A stretch of DNA of 64,000 nt from Ruminococcus sp. (GCA_017935865.1 JAGBGT010000118.1:1-64000), one strand, 5' to 3'. Shown: positions 14,968 through 25,718, counted from the stretch's first letter. Numbers and translations: made by a program. The notes: generated by a model from the letters alone, not told the origin.

Positions 14968-17223
14968 ATGCTGAAAGACAAATCAAAGCTTATAGGCACA
15001 TTTGCCGACCCAGTGCTTATATATGCCTCACTTGCCATGATGTCCGTCATGTACAACTACAGGAGCAGTCTCGCGCTGATCTACGGCATTGCGGCATATG
15101 TGTCGGGCTGGCTGATGTTCCGGCTTTTCAACTATATAAACAAGCACCATTTCGCTGGATTTTTCGCCTATATCGTTCTCTTCGCAGGAGTTATCCAGGG
15201 AGCACGGACGGCAATAGAAAAGGGCGGAGAAAACTATCCCATTCCCTGGAGCGTATGGTTTCTCACGCCGCAGAACGCCATGGACTACAACGGCTGGTAT
15301 GCTTTTTCGGTTTTCCTGCTGTTTCAGGTTTTCCTGATGTCCGTGATCTACTACTTCACATACGTTCGCTACAGGATGTTCATGAATTTTCTCATCCTGA
15401 TGATCCCATTTACCATATACGATAAGGAAGCTGACGACATGAAGATCGGCTTCATCATTCCGCTTGTGGTGGGATTTGTCCTGTTGATGATGAATTTCCG
15501 TCAGCTCCGCGATACGGACAGCGTCCGGGTGGTGGATAAGCCGGGAGCGTGGATGTCGGCAGGCATCTTCACGGTGATCTTTGCCGTGACAGCTACGGTC
15601 ATCCCGAAGCCGGAGATAACTGCCGACCGTACAGTCATTGATAACCTTATCAATGCGGATGACCTGACGGACAGGTTTATGTCCATGATAAGCGTTTTCC
15701 GGAGCGATTCGGAGGGCGAGCAGTTCAGAGGGCAGACAAGCGAGATCACCCTGTATTACGTTGTTTCTCCGGAGCCTATGCGCCTCAAGACCGCGGCTTT
15801 TACAAGCTATGATTTTGAGAGGGACGCATGGAGCGCAGGAGAAACCGATTCGAGCTATAAGATCAAGAGCGAGGTACCATTCAATCTCTACAACGGCGGC
15901 GGACTGCCCGAGGCTGTCCGTCTGGCGGCAGAGCTTGACGGGGAATTTGCCGCAAAATACGGTCTGGAGAGCTTTGCCCGGACTGAGCTTTACTATCCCA
16001 AGCGGCAGAATGTCCAGATATACTCCGCTGTTGGCGGAAATGATTCCGTGCCCGTGCCCCAGGGCGCAGAGCGGCTGACCCTCACCTCATATGGCAGTAA
16101 ACTGGGACTTTCAGGCTCGGGAACAGTGTTCACCCATGAGGGTGAATTTGGCAGAAACGAGAATTTTTCGTTTCTGTATGCCCCCGACTACTTTTTCATG
16201 TACGAGGAAAACAGGGCTGCGGCGGAGCTGCTTGCCGACGTTGAAAACATCGGAGATTTGTACTTTGACGCGGCAGTTGCGCTGCGGATGTACGACTTCG
16301 GGCAGACGGGCGATGAATATGAAAACAAGAGGGAAGTGACCTATTCCATTGAGACGCTGGAGTATATGAACAAATACTACGGCGGAGAATGGGACGCTCT
16401 CCTGGACTACGGCGGAAGCGAGAGGATAAAGTCTCTTGCCGAGGAAGTAACTGCCGGTCTTGACAGCGAATATGACAAGGCAAAGGCTCTGGAGCGGTAC
16501 TTCCTGGACAGCGGCTACACCTATGATCTCTCCTATCGCAAGGATAAGGGGGATAATGTGGAGAACTTCCTGTTCGATTCAAAAACAGGCGTTTGCTACG
16601 AATACGCCACGGCTATGACCCTTATGGCGCGGTCGCTGGGGATCCCGGCGCGTTACTGTGAGGGATTCAATATGCAGACCCCGGCGCAGAACGGAGAGAG
16701 CGGCAGATATATTGTGACGACTATGGATGCACACGGCTTTCCGGAGCTGTACATAAAGGGCTACGGCTGGCTCAGCTTCGAGCCGACCATGGCATTTGAC
16801 ACAGGTCAGCAGCAGAAAGGCTCTGTTGCAGAGATGCTGACGAAAATCGGCATAGGCGCTCTTGTGATATCTGTTTTCGCGCTGCTGATGATCCTGCTGA
16901 TGCCGAAGATCTCTCACAGATTCTTTCTGATGCGGAGCGGCGGCTGGAGCGCGGATAAAACGGCGGAGCAGGTAATGAGGCGGCTTTGCAGACTCTACGG
17001 CATAGGCGCAGTTTCCACAGCCAGAGAGGCGGCTGCTGAGATACACAGGGTATCCGGCGCCGACATAACTAACATAGCTGAGCTTTTTGAACGTCGCGCA
17101 TACGGCGGAGAAGAGCTTGATGCAAATAAAAAACCAGAGTTGATAAAGGAGTATATCTCCGCTTACCAGGCTATTAAGGAGGCTAAAAAGGCAAAGAAGA
17201 AATGCCGCAGAAAGCGAGCTTGA
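14968..17223 (+). CDS. transglutaminase-like membrane protein (TgpA-type)
   Basis: A 751-residue protein: about six transmembrane helices at residues 10-210, an extracytoplasmic region with a transglutaminase-like core at about 470-620, one TM helix near 640, and a cytoplasmic C-terminal domain ending in a basic tail. Core motifs are GVCYEYATAMTLMARSLGIP (nucleophile Cys) and DAHGFPELYIKGYGWLSFEP (His). The aromatic after the His is Phe instead of the usual Trp (AHAW). The function of such proteins, with MoxR and DUF58, is probably protein maturation at the envelope. The start at 14968 follows the DUF58 stop. Confidence 0.88.
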   Translation: MLKDKSKLIGTFADPVLIYASLAMMSVMYNYRSSLALIYGIAAYVSGWLMFRLFNYINKHHFAGFFAYIVLFAGVIQGARTAIEKGGENYPIPWSVWFLTPQNAMDYNGWYAFSVFLLFQVFLMSVIYYFTYVRYRMFMNFLILMIPFTIYDKEADDMKIGFIIPLVVGFVLLMMNFRQLRDTDSVRVVDKPGAWMSAGIFTVIFAVTATVIPKPEITADRTVIDNLINADDLTDRFMSMISVFRSDSEGEQFRGQTSEITLYYVVSPEPMRLKTAAFTSYDFERDAWSAGETDSSYKIKSEVPFNLYNGGGLPEAVRLAAELDGEFAAKYGLESFARTELYYPKRQNVQIYSAVGGNDSVPVPQGAERLTLTSYGSKLGLSGSGTVFTHEGEFGRNENFSFLYAPDYFFMYEENRAAAELLADVENIGDLYFDAAVALRMYDFGQTGDEYENKREVTYSIETLEYMNKYYGGEWDALLDYGGSERIKSLAEEVTAGLDSEYDKAKALERYFLDSGYTYDLSYRKDKGDNVENFLFDSKTGVCYEYATAMTLMARSLGIPARYCEGFNMQTPAQNGESGRYIVTTMDAHGFPELYIKGYGWLSFEPTMAFDTGQQQKGSVAEMLTKIGIGALVISVFALLMILLMPKISHRFFLMRSGGWSADKTAEQVMRRLCRLYGIGAVSTAREAAAEIHRVSGADITNIAELFERRAYGGEELDANKKPELIKEYISAYQAIKEAKKAKKKCRRKRA

Positions 17224-17242
17224 AATCAGGAGGCTGATACCG

Positions 17243-18433
17243 ATGCAGCATAAAAAAATCATAGGAATCATAACATCGGCAGCGGCGGCGGTATGCTGCG
17301 TTCTGCCGAACACACCAATTGTAAAGGAGGAAGCGAGAACTGTTTCCGCGGCGGAGACAGTTTCTATATACGACGAATATCTGGACTGGAGCCAGATGGA
17401 CAGCCGCTGGGGAACAACTCCCATGGGCGGAACGACCATAAGAAGCTCGGGATGTCTTATCACATCACTTTCAATTATGGCGGTTCATTCCGGCTCTATC
17501 GACAGCGCGGCAATGGCAAATATGGGCATAACGGACATCGAGCAGTTCAACCCAGGCGTCCTGGCTAATGCCTATACCTCCGTAGGCGGATTTTCCTACG
17601 GCGGAGCTATCTCAAGCTGGGGAACGATCAATACCCTCGTTCCGCAGATACAGTTCGGCAAGGACGATTTCTTCGTCAACACGGAGAAAACCGCTGTCGC
17701 TCAGGAGCTGAAAAGCAAGATGGACGAGGGCTGGCACATTATTGCAAGGGTCAATAACGGCGGCTTTCACTGGGTCTACATAACGGCTGTGGGCGATGAC
17801 GGAAGTATTACAATGTCTGATCCGGCAATGGATACCCACGATCTTTACGAAGGCTATCCCGGCGGATTGCAGGGAGAATATTGGCAGTTAAAAGGAAAGA
17901 ATCCTACCAGCGTGACGCCGGAGATCCCGAAGGAACAGCCGACCACTGCCGCGCCGACCACGACTTTGCCCGTCACAACCACTCAGCCGGCTCCGGTAAT
18001 AGATGAGTCTGAGGCAGGCGAGTATTACGTTGCGGCGGCTGACCATGCCTCGGTCACGGCTGAACGCGACATGGGAACTATCCGGACGGTTCTGAAAAGC
18101 GGATATGTTGTCAATATCTCCGGCACGGCAGACGGCTTCGGAAAGGTAGTTTCGGAGGATTTCGACGGCTGGGTCGATATGACGCTTCTTGAACAGACTG
18201 ATGGCGCGGAAAAGAGAAACGGCGATATCAACGGCGACGGAGCTGTGGACAAGTACGATCTTGCCCTGATAAGCGCCTACCTCCGACAGTCAGAAGAGCT
18301 TCCCGACGGCGTATCCACCCTTTGCAGCAGCGAGCTGGAAGCGGCTGATATAAGCGGCGACGGCAAGGTCGACGGCGACGATCTGGCGCTCTATCTGGAG
18401 AAAATACAGACATTACAGGAGGATTCAGTCTGA
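17243..18433 (+). CDS. secreted C39-like cysteine peptidase with type I dockerin
   Basis: A 396-residue secreted protein. Order: Sec signal peptide (to about residue 38), C39-like papain-fold domain (about 45-220), Thr/Pro linker (about 230-255), an SH3-like segment (about 260-315), and a type I dockerin (about 325-390). Peptidase marks are DSRWG, SSGCLITSLSIM (Cys), GGFHWVYITAV (His) and SDPAMD (Asp). Dockerin marks are two calcium loops, DINGDGAVDKYDL and DISGDGKVDGDDL, each followed by a helix. The dockerin would plug the protein into a cohesin of the cellulosome. AGGAGG precedes the ATG, and the gene follows the transglutaminase gene by 20 bases. Its stop overlaps the prmA start. Confidence 0.88.
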   Translation: MQHKKIIGIITSAAAAVCCVLPNTPIVKEEARTVSAAETVSIYDEYLDWSQMDSRWGTTPMGGTTIRSSGCLITSLSIMAVHSGSIDSAAMANMGITDIEQFNPGVLANAYTSVGGFSYGGAISSWGTINTLVPQIQFGKDDFFVNTEKTAVAQELKSKMDEGWHIIARVNNGGFHWVYITAVGDDGSITMSDPAMDTHDLYEGYPGGLQGEYWQLKGKNPTSVTPEIPKEQPTTAAPTTTLPVTTTQPAPVIDESEAGEYYVAAADHASVTAERDMGTIRTVLKSGYVVNISGTADGFGKVVSEDFDGWVDMTLLEQTDGAEKRNGDINGDGAVDKYDLALISAYLRQSEELPDGVSTLCSSELEAADISGDGKVDGDDLALYLEKIQTLQEDSV

Positions 18434-19395
18434 TGGAATGGACCGAGGTAAATATTTATACTTCGTCGGAAGGCATAGAGCTGCTTTGTGCCAGACTGAC
18501 CGACATAGGAATAAAGGGCTTTGTTATCAAGGATTCGGCAGATTTCAATGAGTTTCTGGAAAACAAGAACGGTCAGTGGGATTACATCGACCAGGATCTT
18601 ATGGGGCTTGCGGACTGTGAGACCTGCGTGACCGTCTACCTGCCCGGAAACGAACAAGGCTCGGATATGCTGCTGTCTGTCCGCTCTATGCTGGCTGATA
18701 TGAAAAAATCCGATACACAGGGAATCTACGGCAGACTGGAGGCGGAGCTTTCCAGCATCCGCGAAGAGGACTGGGCGAACAACTGGAAGCAGTATTTCAA
18801 GCCTTTTAAGGTTGGCGAGCGGCTGGCGGTCAAGCCGTCCTGGGAGGAATACCAGGATGACGGCAGGATCGTCCTGGAGATAGACCCGGCTTCCAGCTTT
18901 GGCACAGGACAGCATCACACTACGCGGCTTTGCCTGGAGATGATCGAGAAGAATATCCGCGAGGGCGACGTTGTTCTGGATATGGGCTGCGGAAGCGGAA
19001 TCCTCTCTATAGCGGCGCTTCTTCTCGGAGCAGAGCGTGCCGTGGCAGTGGATATCGAGGAGAATGCGGCGGCTACGGCAAAGGAAAACGCGGAGAAAAA
19101 TCATCTTCCGGAGGAAAAGTACGAAACTCTCTTCGGCAATATTCTTACCGATGAGGCTCTGGCGGATAAGATCGACCGCAAGTACGATATGATCGCCGCA
19201 AACATAGTTGCGGACGTGCTTATCGCCATGAAGGATTTCTTTGTCCGCTACCTGAAAAAGGGCGGCGTTCTGCTGATCTCCGGCATTATCGAGGAGCGCA
19301 TGGACGAGGTTCTGGATGCTGTAAAGGGCGCGGGCTTAACGCTGTGCGAGGTCGGCGTCAGAGAGGGCTGGGCTGCTGCCCGGTTCACAATATAA
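18433..19395 (+). CDS. prmA: ribosomal protein L11 methyltransferase
   Basis: A 320-residue PrmA that trimethylates L11 using SAM. The N-terminal substrate-recognition domain is followed by the class I methyltransferase domain with motif I VLDMGCGSGILSIAALLLGA, preceded by the PrmA hallmark DPASSFGTGQHHTT, and NIVADVL. It starts at the ATG that overlaps the TGA of the dockerin gene (TGATG), so expression is coupled to it. Confidence 0.95.
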   Translation: MEWTEVNIYTSSEGIELLCARLTDIGIKGFVIKDSADFNEFLENKNGQWDYIDQDLMGLADCETCVTVYLPGNEQGSDMLLSVRSMLADMKKSDTQGIYGRLEAELSSIREEDWANNWKQYFKPFKVGERLAVKPSWEEYQDDGRIVLEIDPASSFGTGQHHTTRLCLEMIEKNIREGDVVLDMGCGSGILSIAALLLGAERAVAVDIEENAAATAKENAEKNHLPEEKYETLFGNILTDEALADKIDRKYDMIAANIVADVLIAMKDFFVRYLKKGGVLLISGIIEERMDEVLDAVKGAGLTLCEVGVREGWAAARFTI

Positions 19396-19433
19396 GTTAA
19401 CACTAAAAATTATACATAAGGAGAATGATACAA

Positions 19434-20627
19434 GTGGCATTTTTTAAGAAAAAGGATAAGGCTGAAAAGGCTTCCGAAAGCGTAAAGGAATTTGACTACA
19501 AAACCGAAATACTCAACGTAATGAACGAAAAGCTCAAGGGTAATCTCTATGACGGCTGTATTATTATGCCCAGAGGATTTACGATAGATGTTCGCATCGG
19601 CAAGCATGAGGAGCAGGAGGAGGTCAAGCTTCTCCAGGCTGTATTTGTTGTGGAACACGACGACTTCGACGAGCCTATCATCGACCCCGTAGACGCACAG
19701 GGCAAGACCTGCGAGGAGGCTGCAAAAATGGCGGTCGACATTTTCTATGCCGGTCTCTGGCACACGATCGACCAGTCGATCTACAAGAAAAGCCCTATCC
19801 CGGTTACTGTAAACTACCTGGATCAGCACTATGAGTATGATATGTACGCCCAGTCTATCGTCCGCATAGGGCCAACGGAGGGCAAGCAGCCTACCATGCT
19901 GTTCAAGTTCATCCAGAACGAGATCCCGAAGTACCTCGGCTCAAAGAAGTATTACTGGTTCAGAATTTATCTGGCTAAGCACAAGGAGCGCGAGATAATC
20001 GAGGTCCGCGTAAACGGCTCGGTATGCAGCGATCTTCACAAGTTCTTCAAGCCTTACCTCGATTCATGGGATGCCTCCAAGAATTTCATCTGCGAGAAGC
20101 AGCACGGAATTTTCGTACAGCGCGGCGAGGATCAGTGTCCTTTCAAGAAAGAGGACGTTATGGAAGCGGCAAGATACGTGATCGACAAGCTGACACAGAT
20201 CAAGACCCGTGAGGAGTACGAGGCGATGGCAAAGGATCTTGCCGAAAGAACCGGAAATGCCGATATGGCGGCAGAGGTAAGAATTTTTGTGCCGGAGATC
20301 TTCGCAAAGATGACCCTCGGCTACAATGAGGGCGACAGCCTCTTCCTTCTGGACGGCGACAACAAGATCGAGTTCAGAAAGACTCAGCTCCGCTCATATT
20401 TCTACATTCAGCAGGCAGTTCTTGAATATCTGGGCAAGAGACCACCCCAGGAGGCAGTTCAGTCCATCGTGTTCAAGAGCGTGGCTTTTGCTGAGATGAG
20501 AAAGCTCATGCTCAATATGAACCAGCAGACAGAGGGGCAGGAGGGCGCACAGAAGGTACAGCCCAAGGATCTTTTTGTTCCGGGTACTGCATACAAGATC
20601 AACAGCGAGAATTACAAGGCGTGGTAA
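19434..20627 (+). CDS. conserved cytosolic protein of unknown function
   Basis: A 397-residue hydrophilic protein with no signal peptide or transmembrane segment and no motif I recognise. It begins with a Lys-rich stretch (FFKKKDKAEKASE) and contains a mixed alpha/beta region (YDGCIIMPRGFTIDVRIGKHEE) and a helical C-terminus. The GTG at 19434 is preferred because AAGGAG lies ten bases upstream, whereas the ATG at 19425 is directly against it. It stands between prmA and the rplU cluster, with a solo palindrome behind it. Confidence 0.72.
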   Translation: MAFFKKKDKAEKASESVKEFDYKTEILNVMNEKLKGNLYDGCIIMPRGFTIDVRIGKHEEQEEVKLLQAVFVVEHDDFDEPIIDPVDAQGKTCEEAAKMAVDIFYAGLWHTIDQSIYKKSPIPVTVNYLDQHYEYDMYAQSIVRIGPTEGKQPTMLFKFIQNEIPKYLGSKKYYWFRIYLAKHKEREIIEVRVNGSVCSDLHKFFKPYLDSWDASKNFICEKQHGIFVQRGEDQCPFKKEDVMEAARYVIDKLTQIKTREEYEAMAKDLAERTGNADMAAEVRIFVPEIFAKMTLGYNEGDSLFLLDGDNKIEFRKTQLRSYFYIQQAVLEYLGKRPPQEAVQSIVFKSVAFAEMRKLMLNMNQQTEGQEGAQKVQPKDLFVPGTAYKINSENYKAW

Positions 20628-20678
20628 GGGCGAAGCCGCGCAAAGACTGCCCGGCGGTCTTTGTGCGGTATTGTCTAA
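20628..20678. repeat. solo palindrome of MITE family, also terminator-like
   Basis: CCGCGCAAAGAC pairs with GTCTTTGTGCGG (one G-U) around a nine-base loop, the same termini as the 28895-29074 element. It lies between a stop codon and the rplU promoter and probably ends the upstream transcript, although the U tract is poor. Confidence 0.6.
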
Positions 20679-20697
20679 AGAAAATTTCGGAAAACCC

Positions 20698-20726
20698 TTG
20701 ACATTTCTGCTGAAATATGGTAGAAT
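20698..20726 (+). promoter_or_regulatory. promoter of rplU-prp-rpmA
   Basis: TTGACA (20698-20703), 17 bases, TAGAAT (20721-20726). Confidence 0.8.
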
Positions 20727-20729
20727 GTT

Positions 20730-20800
20730 ATTGCCGCTTGTGAACAGGTCTTCAAGTGCAGCGCACACCTGTTGCAGCGAGTTTTAGAAAAAGGCAGGTG
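20730..20800 (+). ncRNA. L21 leader (autoregulatory r-protein leader)
   Basis: A structured 5' leader directly before rplU: AACAGGT (20743-20749) pairs with ACCTGTT (20767-20773), enclosing GTGC/GCAC. Position, size and the CCGCTTGTGAACAGG segment fit the Firmicutes L21 leader family, in which L21 is thought to bind its own mRNA. The assignment is by pattern, not by a model search. Confidence 0.6.
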
Positions 20801-20806
20801 CCAAAA

Positions 20807-21118
20807 ATGTACGCAGTTATTGAAACCGGCGGAAAGCAGTATCAGGTCAAGGAAGGTGACATTATCTTCATCGAAAAGCTCGCAGTTGAGGCTGAGGAGA
20901 AGGTTACTTTCGACAAGATCGTTGCACTGGGCGCAGAGGACGGACTTAAAGTCGGCGCACCCTATGTTGACGGCGCAACAGTTTCTGCTACCGTTGTTAA
21001 GAACGGCAAGTCCAAGAAGATCACAGTGTTCACTTACAAGCCTAAGAAGGGCGAGAAGAGAAAGATGGGTCACAGACAGCCTTACACACAGGTTAAGATC
21101 GAAGCTATCAATGCTTGA
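20807..21118 (+). CDS. rplU: 50S ribosomal protein L21
   Basis: A 103-residue L21 with the typical opening [20 protein letters not shown] and the basic C-terminal segment [15 protein letters not shown]. It binds 23S rRNA. The start at 20807 follows GGCAGGTG. It heads the cluster rplU-prp-rpmA, which is standard in Firmicutes. Confidence 0.97.
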   Translation: MYAVIETGGKQYQVKEGDIIFIEKLAVEAEEKVTFDKIVALGAEDGLKVGAPYVDGATVSATVVKNGKSKKITVFTYKPKKGEKRKMGHRQPYTQVKIEAINA

Positions 21119-21121
21119 TCT

Positions 21122-21439
21122 ATGATTAAGGCAGACTTTTATCAATCAGATGGAATATACAGGGAATTTACCATAAGCGGTCATGCAGACTATGCCGAAT
21201 CGGGGAAAGATGTGGTTTGTGCCGCAGTTTCTTCCGCGGTGCAGTTGACTGTCAATCTGCTCGACGCCCTTGGATGCAGCCCGGAGGCGGCAGCCGAGGA
21301 CAACCTCATACGATGCAGAACAGACGGCGGCGGAAGTTCGTCTGCCGTCATCATGACGCTGATGAGCCATTTAAAGGCGATTCTTCTGGAGTTTCCGCAA
21401 ACAATTAAAATCACTATTCGGAGGTGTAAGTATGTTTAA
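21122..21439 (+). CDS. prp: ribosomal-processing cysteine protease Prp
   Basis: A 105-residue Prp (YsxB family). Catalytic His21 is in SGHADYA and Cys33 in KDVVCAAVS. Prp removes the N-terminal leader of L27, which would otherwise block the peptidyl-transfer region. Its gene is four bases after rplU and overlaps rpmA by eight bases, and the L27 here has the leader Prp recognises. Confidence 0.93.
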   Translation: MIKADFYQSDGIYREFTISGHADYAESGKDVVCAAVSSAVQLTVNLLDALGCSPEAAAEDNLIRCRTDGGGSSSAVIMTLMSHLKAILLEFPQTIKITIRRCKYV

Positions 21440-21713
21440 GATCAGTATGCAGTTCTTCGCTCATAAAAAGGGTGTTGGTTCTACAAAGAACGGCCGTGAT
21501 TCCGAGTCCAAGAGACTGGGCGTGAAGCGTGCCGACGGACAGTTCGTTAAGGCTGGAAATATCCTGGTTCGCCAGAGAGGTACGCATATCCATCCCGGCG
21601 TTGGTGTGGGTATCGGTTCTGATGATACTATTTTCGCAACAGTAAGCGGAAAGGTAAAGTTTGAGCGTTTCGGCAAGGACCGTAAGAAGGTTTCTGTTTA
21701 CGCAGAGCAGTGA
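21432..21713 (+). CDS. rpmA: 50S ribosomal protein L27 with Prp-cleavable leader
   Basis: A 93-residue L27. The start [19 protein letters not shown] matches the Firmicutes pattern in which Prp cuts after QFF to expose AHKKG. The rest is canonical ([28 protein letters not shown] split over the core). GGAGGT precedes the ATG. It is followed by a good terminator at 21734-21762. Confidence 0.97.
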   Translation: MFKISMQFFAHKKGVGSTKNGRDSESKRLGVKRADGQFVKAGNILVRQRGTHIHPGVGVGIGSDDTIFATVSGKVKFERFGKDRKKVSVYAEQ

Positions 21714-21724
21714 TCGGTTCCTGA

Positions 21725-23170
<1,446 letters not shown>

Positions 23171-23171
23171 T

Positions 23172-23585
23172 ATGGAGAAGAAAGTTTTAACTGAGCGCGA
23201 TGTAAATATGTACAGCCCTCTGAGCCTTGCATTTCTCGGTGACAGCGTATATGACACTCTTGTCCGGGAGATGCTTCTGCGGACGGCTAATATGCCTGCA
23301 TCTAAGCTTCATTCCGCCAAGGTACGGCTTGTGTGCGCCGAGTTTCAGTCGGAGGCATACGGCAGGCTGGAGGAACATCTGACGGAGAGGGAGCTGTCCG
23401 TACTGAAGCGCGGCAGAAATGCAACGGGAAATACAGTGCCTAAGCACGCCGATACAGGGGAATACAGGAGGGCGACGGCTGTGGAATGTCTTTTCGGATA
23501 TCTTTATCTGCTGGGACAGGAGCGGCGCATAGCCGAAATTTTTGAGATCGTAATGGAAGATGCTTCAAGAGTGCTTGAAGCGTGA
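23172..23585 (+). CDS. mrnC: Mini-ribonuclease III
   Basis: A 137-residue RNase III-like domain without a dsRNA-binding domain, which defines Mini-III. Marks are PLSLAFLGDSVYDTLVR (catalytic Asp in LGDSVYD) and TAVECLFGYLYLLG (catalytic Glu). It matures 23S rRNA ends in Bacillus. The ATG begins one base after the obgE stop with no independent ribosome site, so it is translationally coupled. Confidence 0.92.
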   Translation: MEKKVLTERDVNMYSPLSLAFLGDSVYDTLVREMLLRTANMPASKLHSAKVRLVCAEFQSEAYGRLEEHLTERELSVLKRGRNATGNTVPKHADTGEYRRATAVECLFGYLYLLGQERRIAEIFEIVMEDASRVLEA

Positions 23586-23604
23586 GGAAAACGGAGGAAG
23601 AGCT

Positions 23605-23787
23605 ATGGAAAAGAAAACAGAGATCATAGAGACCCGCGGCGGAAATGCGGTAAGCGTCTGCGCTGGTTTTGCTATCGGATTCATTCTGGGCGCGGCTGTC
23701 GTAGCTATCATAGACTATCATGTAGATAAGAAGGATCAGTTGAAAAAGCTCAAACGTGATACCGACGAAAATTACATCACATCTTGA
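23605..23787 (+). CDS. 60-residue single-pass membrane protein
   Basis: A small protein with a charged N-terminus, one transmembrane helix (about residues 18-38, CAGFAIGFILGAAVVAII) and a basic cytoplasmic-type tail (DKKDQLKKLKRD). GGAGGAAG precedes the ATG at 23605. It lies in the obgE-mrnC-yebC run with short gaps. No family is recognised; the helix has glycine spacing suggestive of packing with a partner. Confidence 0.7.
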   Translation: MEKKTEIIETRGGNAVSVCAGFAIGFILGAAVVAIIDYHVDKKDQLKKLKRDTDENYITS

Positions 23788-23805
23788 ATAAAGGAGAGCT
23801 GAAAA

Positions 23806-24537
23806 ATGTCAGGTCATTCAAAATGGAATAATATCAAGCGAAAGAAAGAGGCTACCGATGCGGTAAAGGGAAAGATCTTTACCAAGATTGGCAGAGAGAT
23901 CACGGTTGTTGTAAGGGAGGGCGGTCCCGACCCGAATAACAACAGCAAGCTCCGCGACCTCATCGCAAAGGCAAAGGCAAACAACGTGCCCAATGACAAC
24001 ATCGAGCGCGTTATCAAGAAGGCTGCCGGCGGCGAGGACAAAAACAATTACGAGAACATGGTTTACGAGGGCTACGGCCCGAACGGAGTTGCGGTAATTG
24101 TTGAGTGCCTTACGGACAACAAGAACAGAACTGCCGGAGATGTACGTCATTATTTTGACAAATTCGGCGGAAATCTGGGAACTTCCGGCTGCGTATCGTT
24201 TATGTTCACGACCAAGGGAATAGTTATACTGGAGAATACCGGTCTCGATGAGGATAAGGTCATGGAGGACGTGTTCGAGTGCGGCGGTGACGATTTCGAC
24301 ATCACAGAGGAGACTGTAGAGATCGAATGTGCCCCAGAGTCTCTTCACGAGGTAAGAGAGGGTCTGGCAGCCAAGGGCTACAACGTACTTTCTGCGGAGT
24401 CAGACAGGATTCCTGCGACTTATACAACGCTGACGGACGAGGATCACATCAAGAAGATGAATCTGCTGTTGGAGCACCTTGAAGAGAATGACGATGTACA
24501 GAACGTATATCACAACTGGGAGATGCCCGAGGAATAA
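23806..24537 (+). CDS. yebC: YebC/TACO1-family protein
   Basis: A 243-residue YebC-family protein with the invariant start MSGHSKWNNIKRKKEA and motifs KIFTKIGREI, NNNSKLRDLIAKAKANNVPNDN and GYGPNGVAV. The family has been described as a DNA-binding regulator (PmpR) and, in recent work, as a factor that helps ribosomes through difficult stretches. GGAGAG precedes the start. It ends the obgE group; a palindrome follows. Confidence 0.95.
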   Translation: MSGHSKWNNIKRKKEATDAVKGKIFTKIGREITVVVREGGPDPNNNSKLRDLIAKAKANNVPNDNIERVIKKAAGGEDKNNYENMVYEGYGPNGVAVIVECLTDNKNRTAGDVRHYFDKFGGNLGTSGCVSFMFTTKGIVILENTGLDEDKVMEDVFECGGDDFDITEETVEIECAPESLHEVREGLAAKGYNVLSAESDRIPATYTTLTDEDHIKKMNLLLEHLEENDDVQNVYHNWEMPEE

Positions 24538-24578
24538 CCTCGCAGGAGATCTGCCTAACGCAGTGATTTGAAGATGTT

Positions 24579-24628
24579 TAGGCAACACCGCGCAAAGACC
24601 GCCTGATGGCTCTGTGCGGTGTTGCCCA
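24579..24628. repeat. solo palindrome of MITE family
   Basis: AGGCAACACCGCGCAAAGACC and its partner (TGTGCGGTGTTGCC) form a near-perfect 45-nt hairpin with the same ends as the 180-bp element at 28895. Confidence 0.75.
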
Positions 24629-24650
24629 TATTTGCAGGTGATATTATCAG

Positions 24651-25214
24651 ATGAAAGTAACTCTTGAAACATATGAAAAAAGCGATAGGAAAAAGCTGAA
24701 AAAGCTCTATCTCACTGCATTTCCGGCTGAGGAACGCGCACCGTTTTTTCTGATGATGCTGAAAACACGTCAGGGCAGGTCAGAAATGCTCACTGCGAAG
24801 GTAAACGGGAAATTCGTGGGATTTGTCTACATGGTCTGCCACGGAGACCTTGCCTATATTTTCTATCTTGCCGTGGCGGATAAGCTGCGCGGAAAGGGCA
24901 TCGGCGGAAAAATTATCGCCGCTGTAAAGGAAAGATACCGCGGCAGGCGGATATTCCTCGCCCGTGAGCGGCTGGACGAAAGTGCCGGAAATTACGCGCA
25001 GCGTGTGAGCCGCCGCAATTTCTATCTCCGCTGCGGATTCTCCGATCTTCCGTGCATGATAAAGGAAGCAAGCGTGATCTATGATGTAATGGGCATCGGC
25101 GGCAGCATTTCCGCCGAGGAATACGACCGCCTTATTACTGCATGGGCTGGCAGGCTGATGCGCAAATTGGTAGATATGAGGATCATAGAAAATGGTGAAG
25201 AAAATGTCAATTGA
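24651..25214 (+). CDS. GNAT-family N-acetyltransferase
   Basis: A 187-residue GNAT protein. The acetyl-CoA loop is in LAVADKLRGKGIGGKII (R-x-x-G-x-G pattern) and the C-terminal FYLRCGFSD is typical. The substrate is unknown. The 3' end overlaps the next GNAT gene by about ten bases, so the two are coupled. A tandem solo palindrome precedes it. Confidence 0.82.
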   Translation: MKVTLETYEKSDRKKLKKLYLTAFPAEERAPFFLMMLKTRQGRSEMLTAKVNGKFVGFVYMVCHGDLAYIFYLAVADKLRGKGIGGKIIAAVKERYRGRRIFLARERLDESAGNYAQRVSRRNFYLRCGFSDLPCMIKEASVIYDVMGIGGSISAEEYDRLITAWAGRLMRKLVDMRIIENGEENVN

Positions 25215-25704
25215 GATAACCAAAGTAAAATATTTTCTGGAGCTTCGGGAGGTCGCCGAGCTGGCGGAAAAAATCTGGCATGAGTGCTTCATTGGCATCC
25301 TCAGCCATGGACAGATCGACTACATGGTAGAGAAATTCCAGTCACTGGAGGCAATGACAAAACAGATCGAAGAGCAGGATTATACCTATTTTGCCGTCCG
25401 GGACGATGGCGAGCTTTGCGGATATATCGGCGTAAAGCCGGAATCCGACAACCGTTTTTTCCTGAGCAAGCTCTATCTGCGGCAGGATAAGCGCGGCAGA
25501 GGGATCGCCTCGCTGATGCTGAAAAAGGTCTTTGAGGAGGCTCGTCTCAGCGGTAAAAACAGCGTGTATCTGACCGTGAACAAGCACAACGATCACGCAG
25601 TAGATGTCTATAAAGCGACAGGATTCGAGATAGTTGACACAGCAGTCACAGATATTGGCGGCGGTTATGTCATGGATGATTTCATAATGGAATATACTTT
25701 TTAA
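25204..25704 (+). CDS. GNAT-family N-acetyltransferase
   Basis: A 166-residue GNAT protein with LYLRQDKRGRGIASLMLKKV (acetyl-CoA binding) and VDVYKATGFEIVDTA. Start at 25204 has GGTGAAG upstream; an ATG at 25192 is possible. It precedes mntP by 14 bases in the same direction. The substrate is unknown. Confidence 0.82.
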   Translation: MSIEITKVKYFLELREVAELAEKIWHECFIGILSHGQIDYMVEKFQSLEAMTKQIEEQDYTYFAVRDDGELCGYIGVKPESDNRFFLSKLYLRQDKRGRGIASLMLKKVFEEARLSGKNSVYLTVNKHNDHAVDVYKATGFEIVDTAVTDIGGGYVMDDFIMEYTF

Positions 25705-25718
25705 AAAGGAGTGATATT

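Noticed and set aside
25705..25718. yybP-ykoY manganese riboswitch before mntP
   Set aside because: Gap to the GNAT gene is only 14 bases, and no such motif is seen before the GNAT pair.
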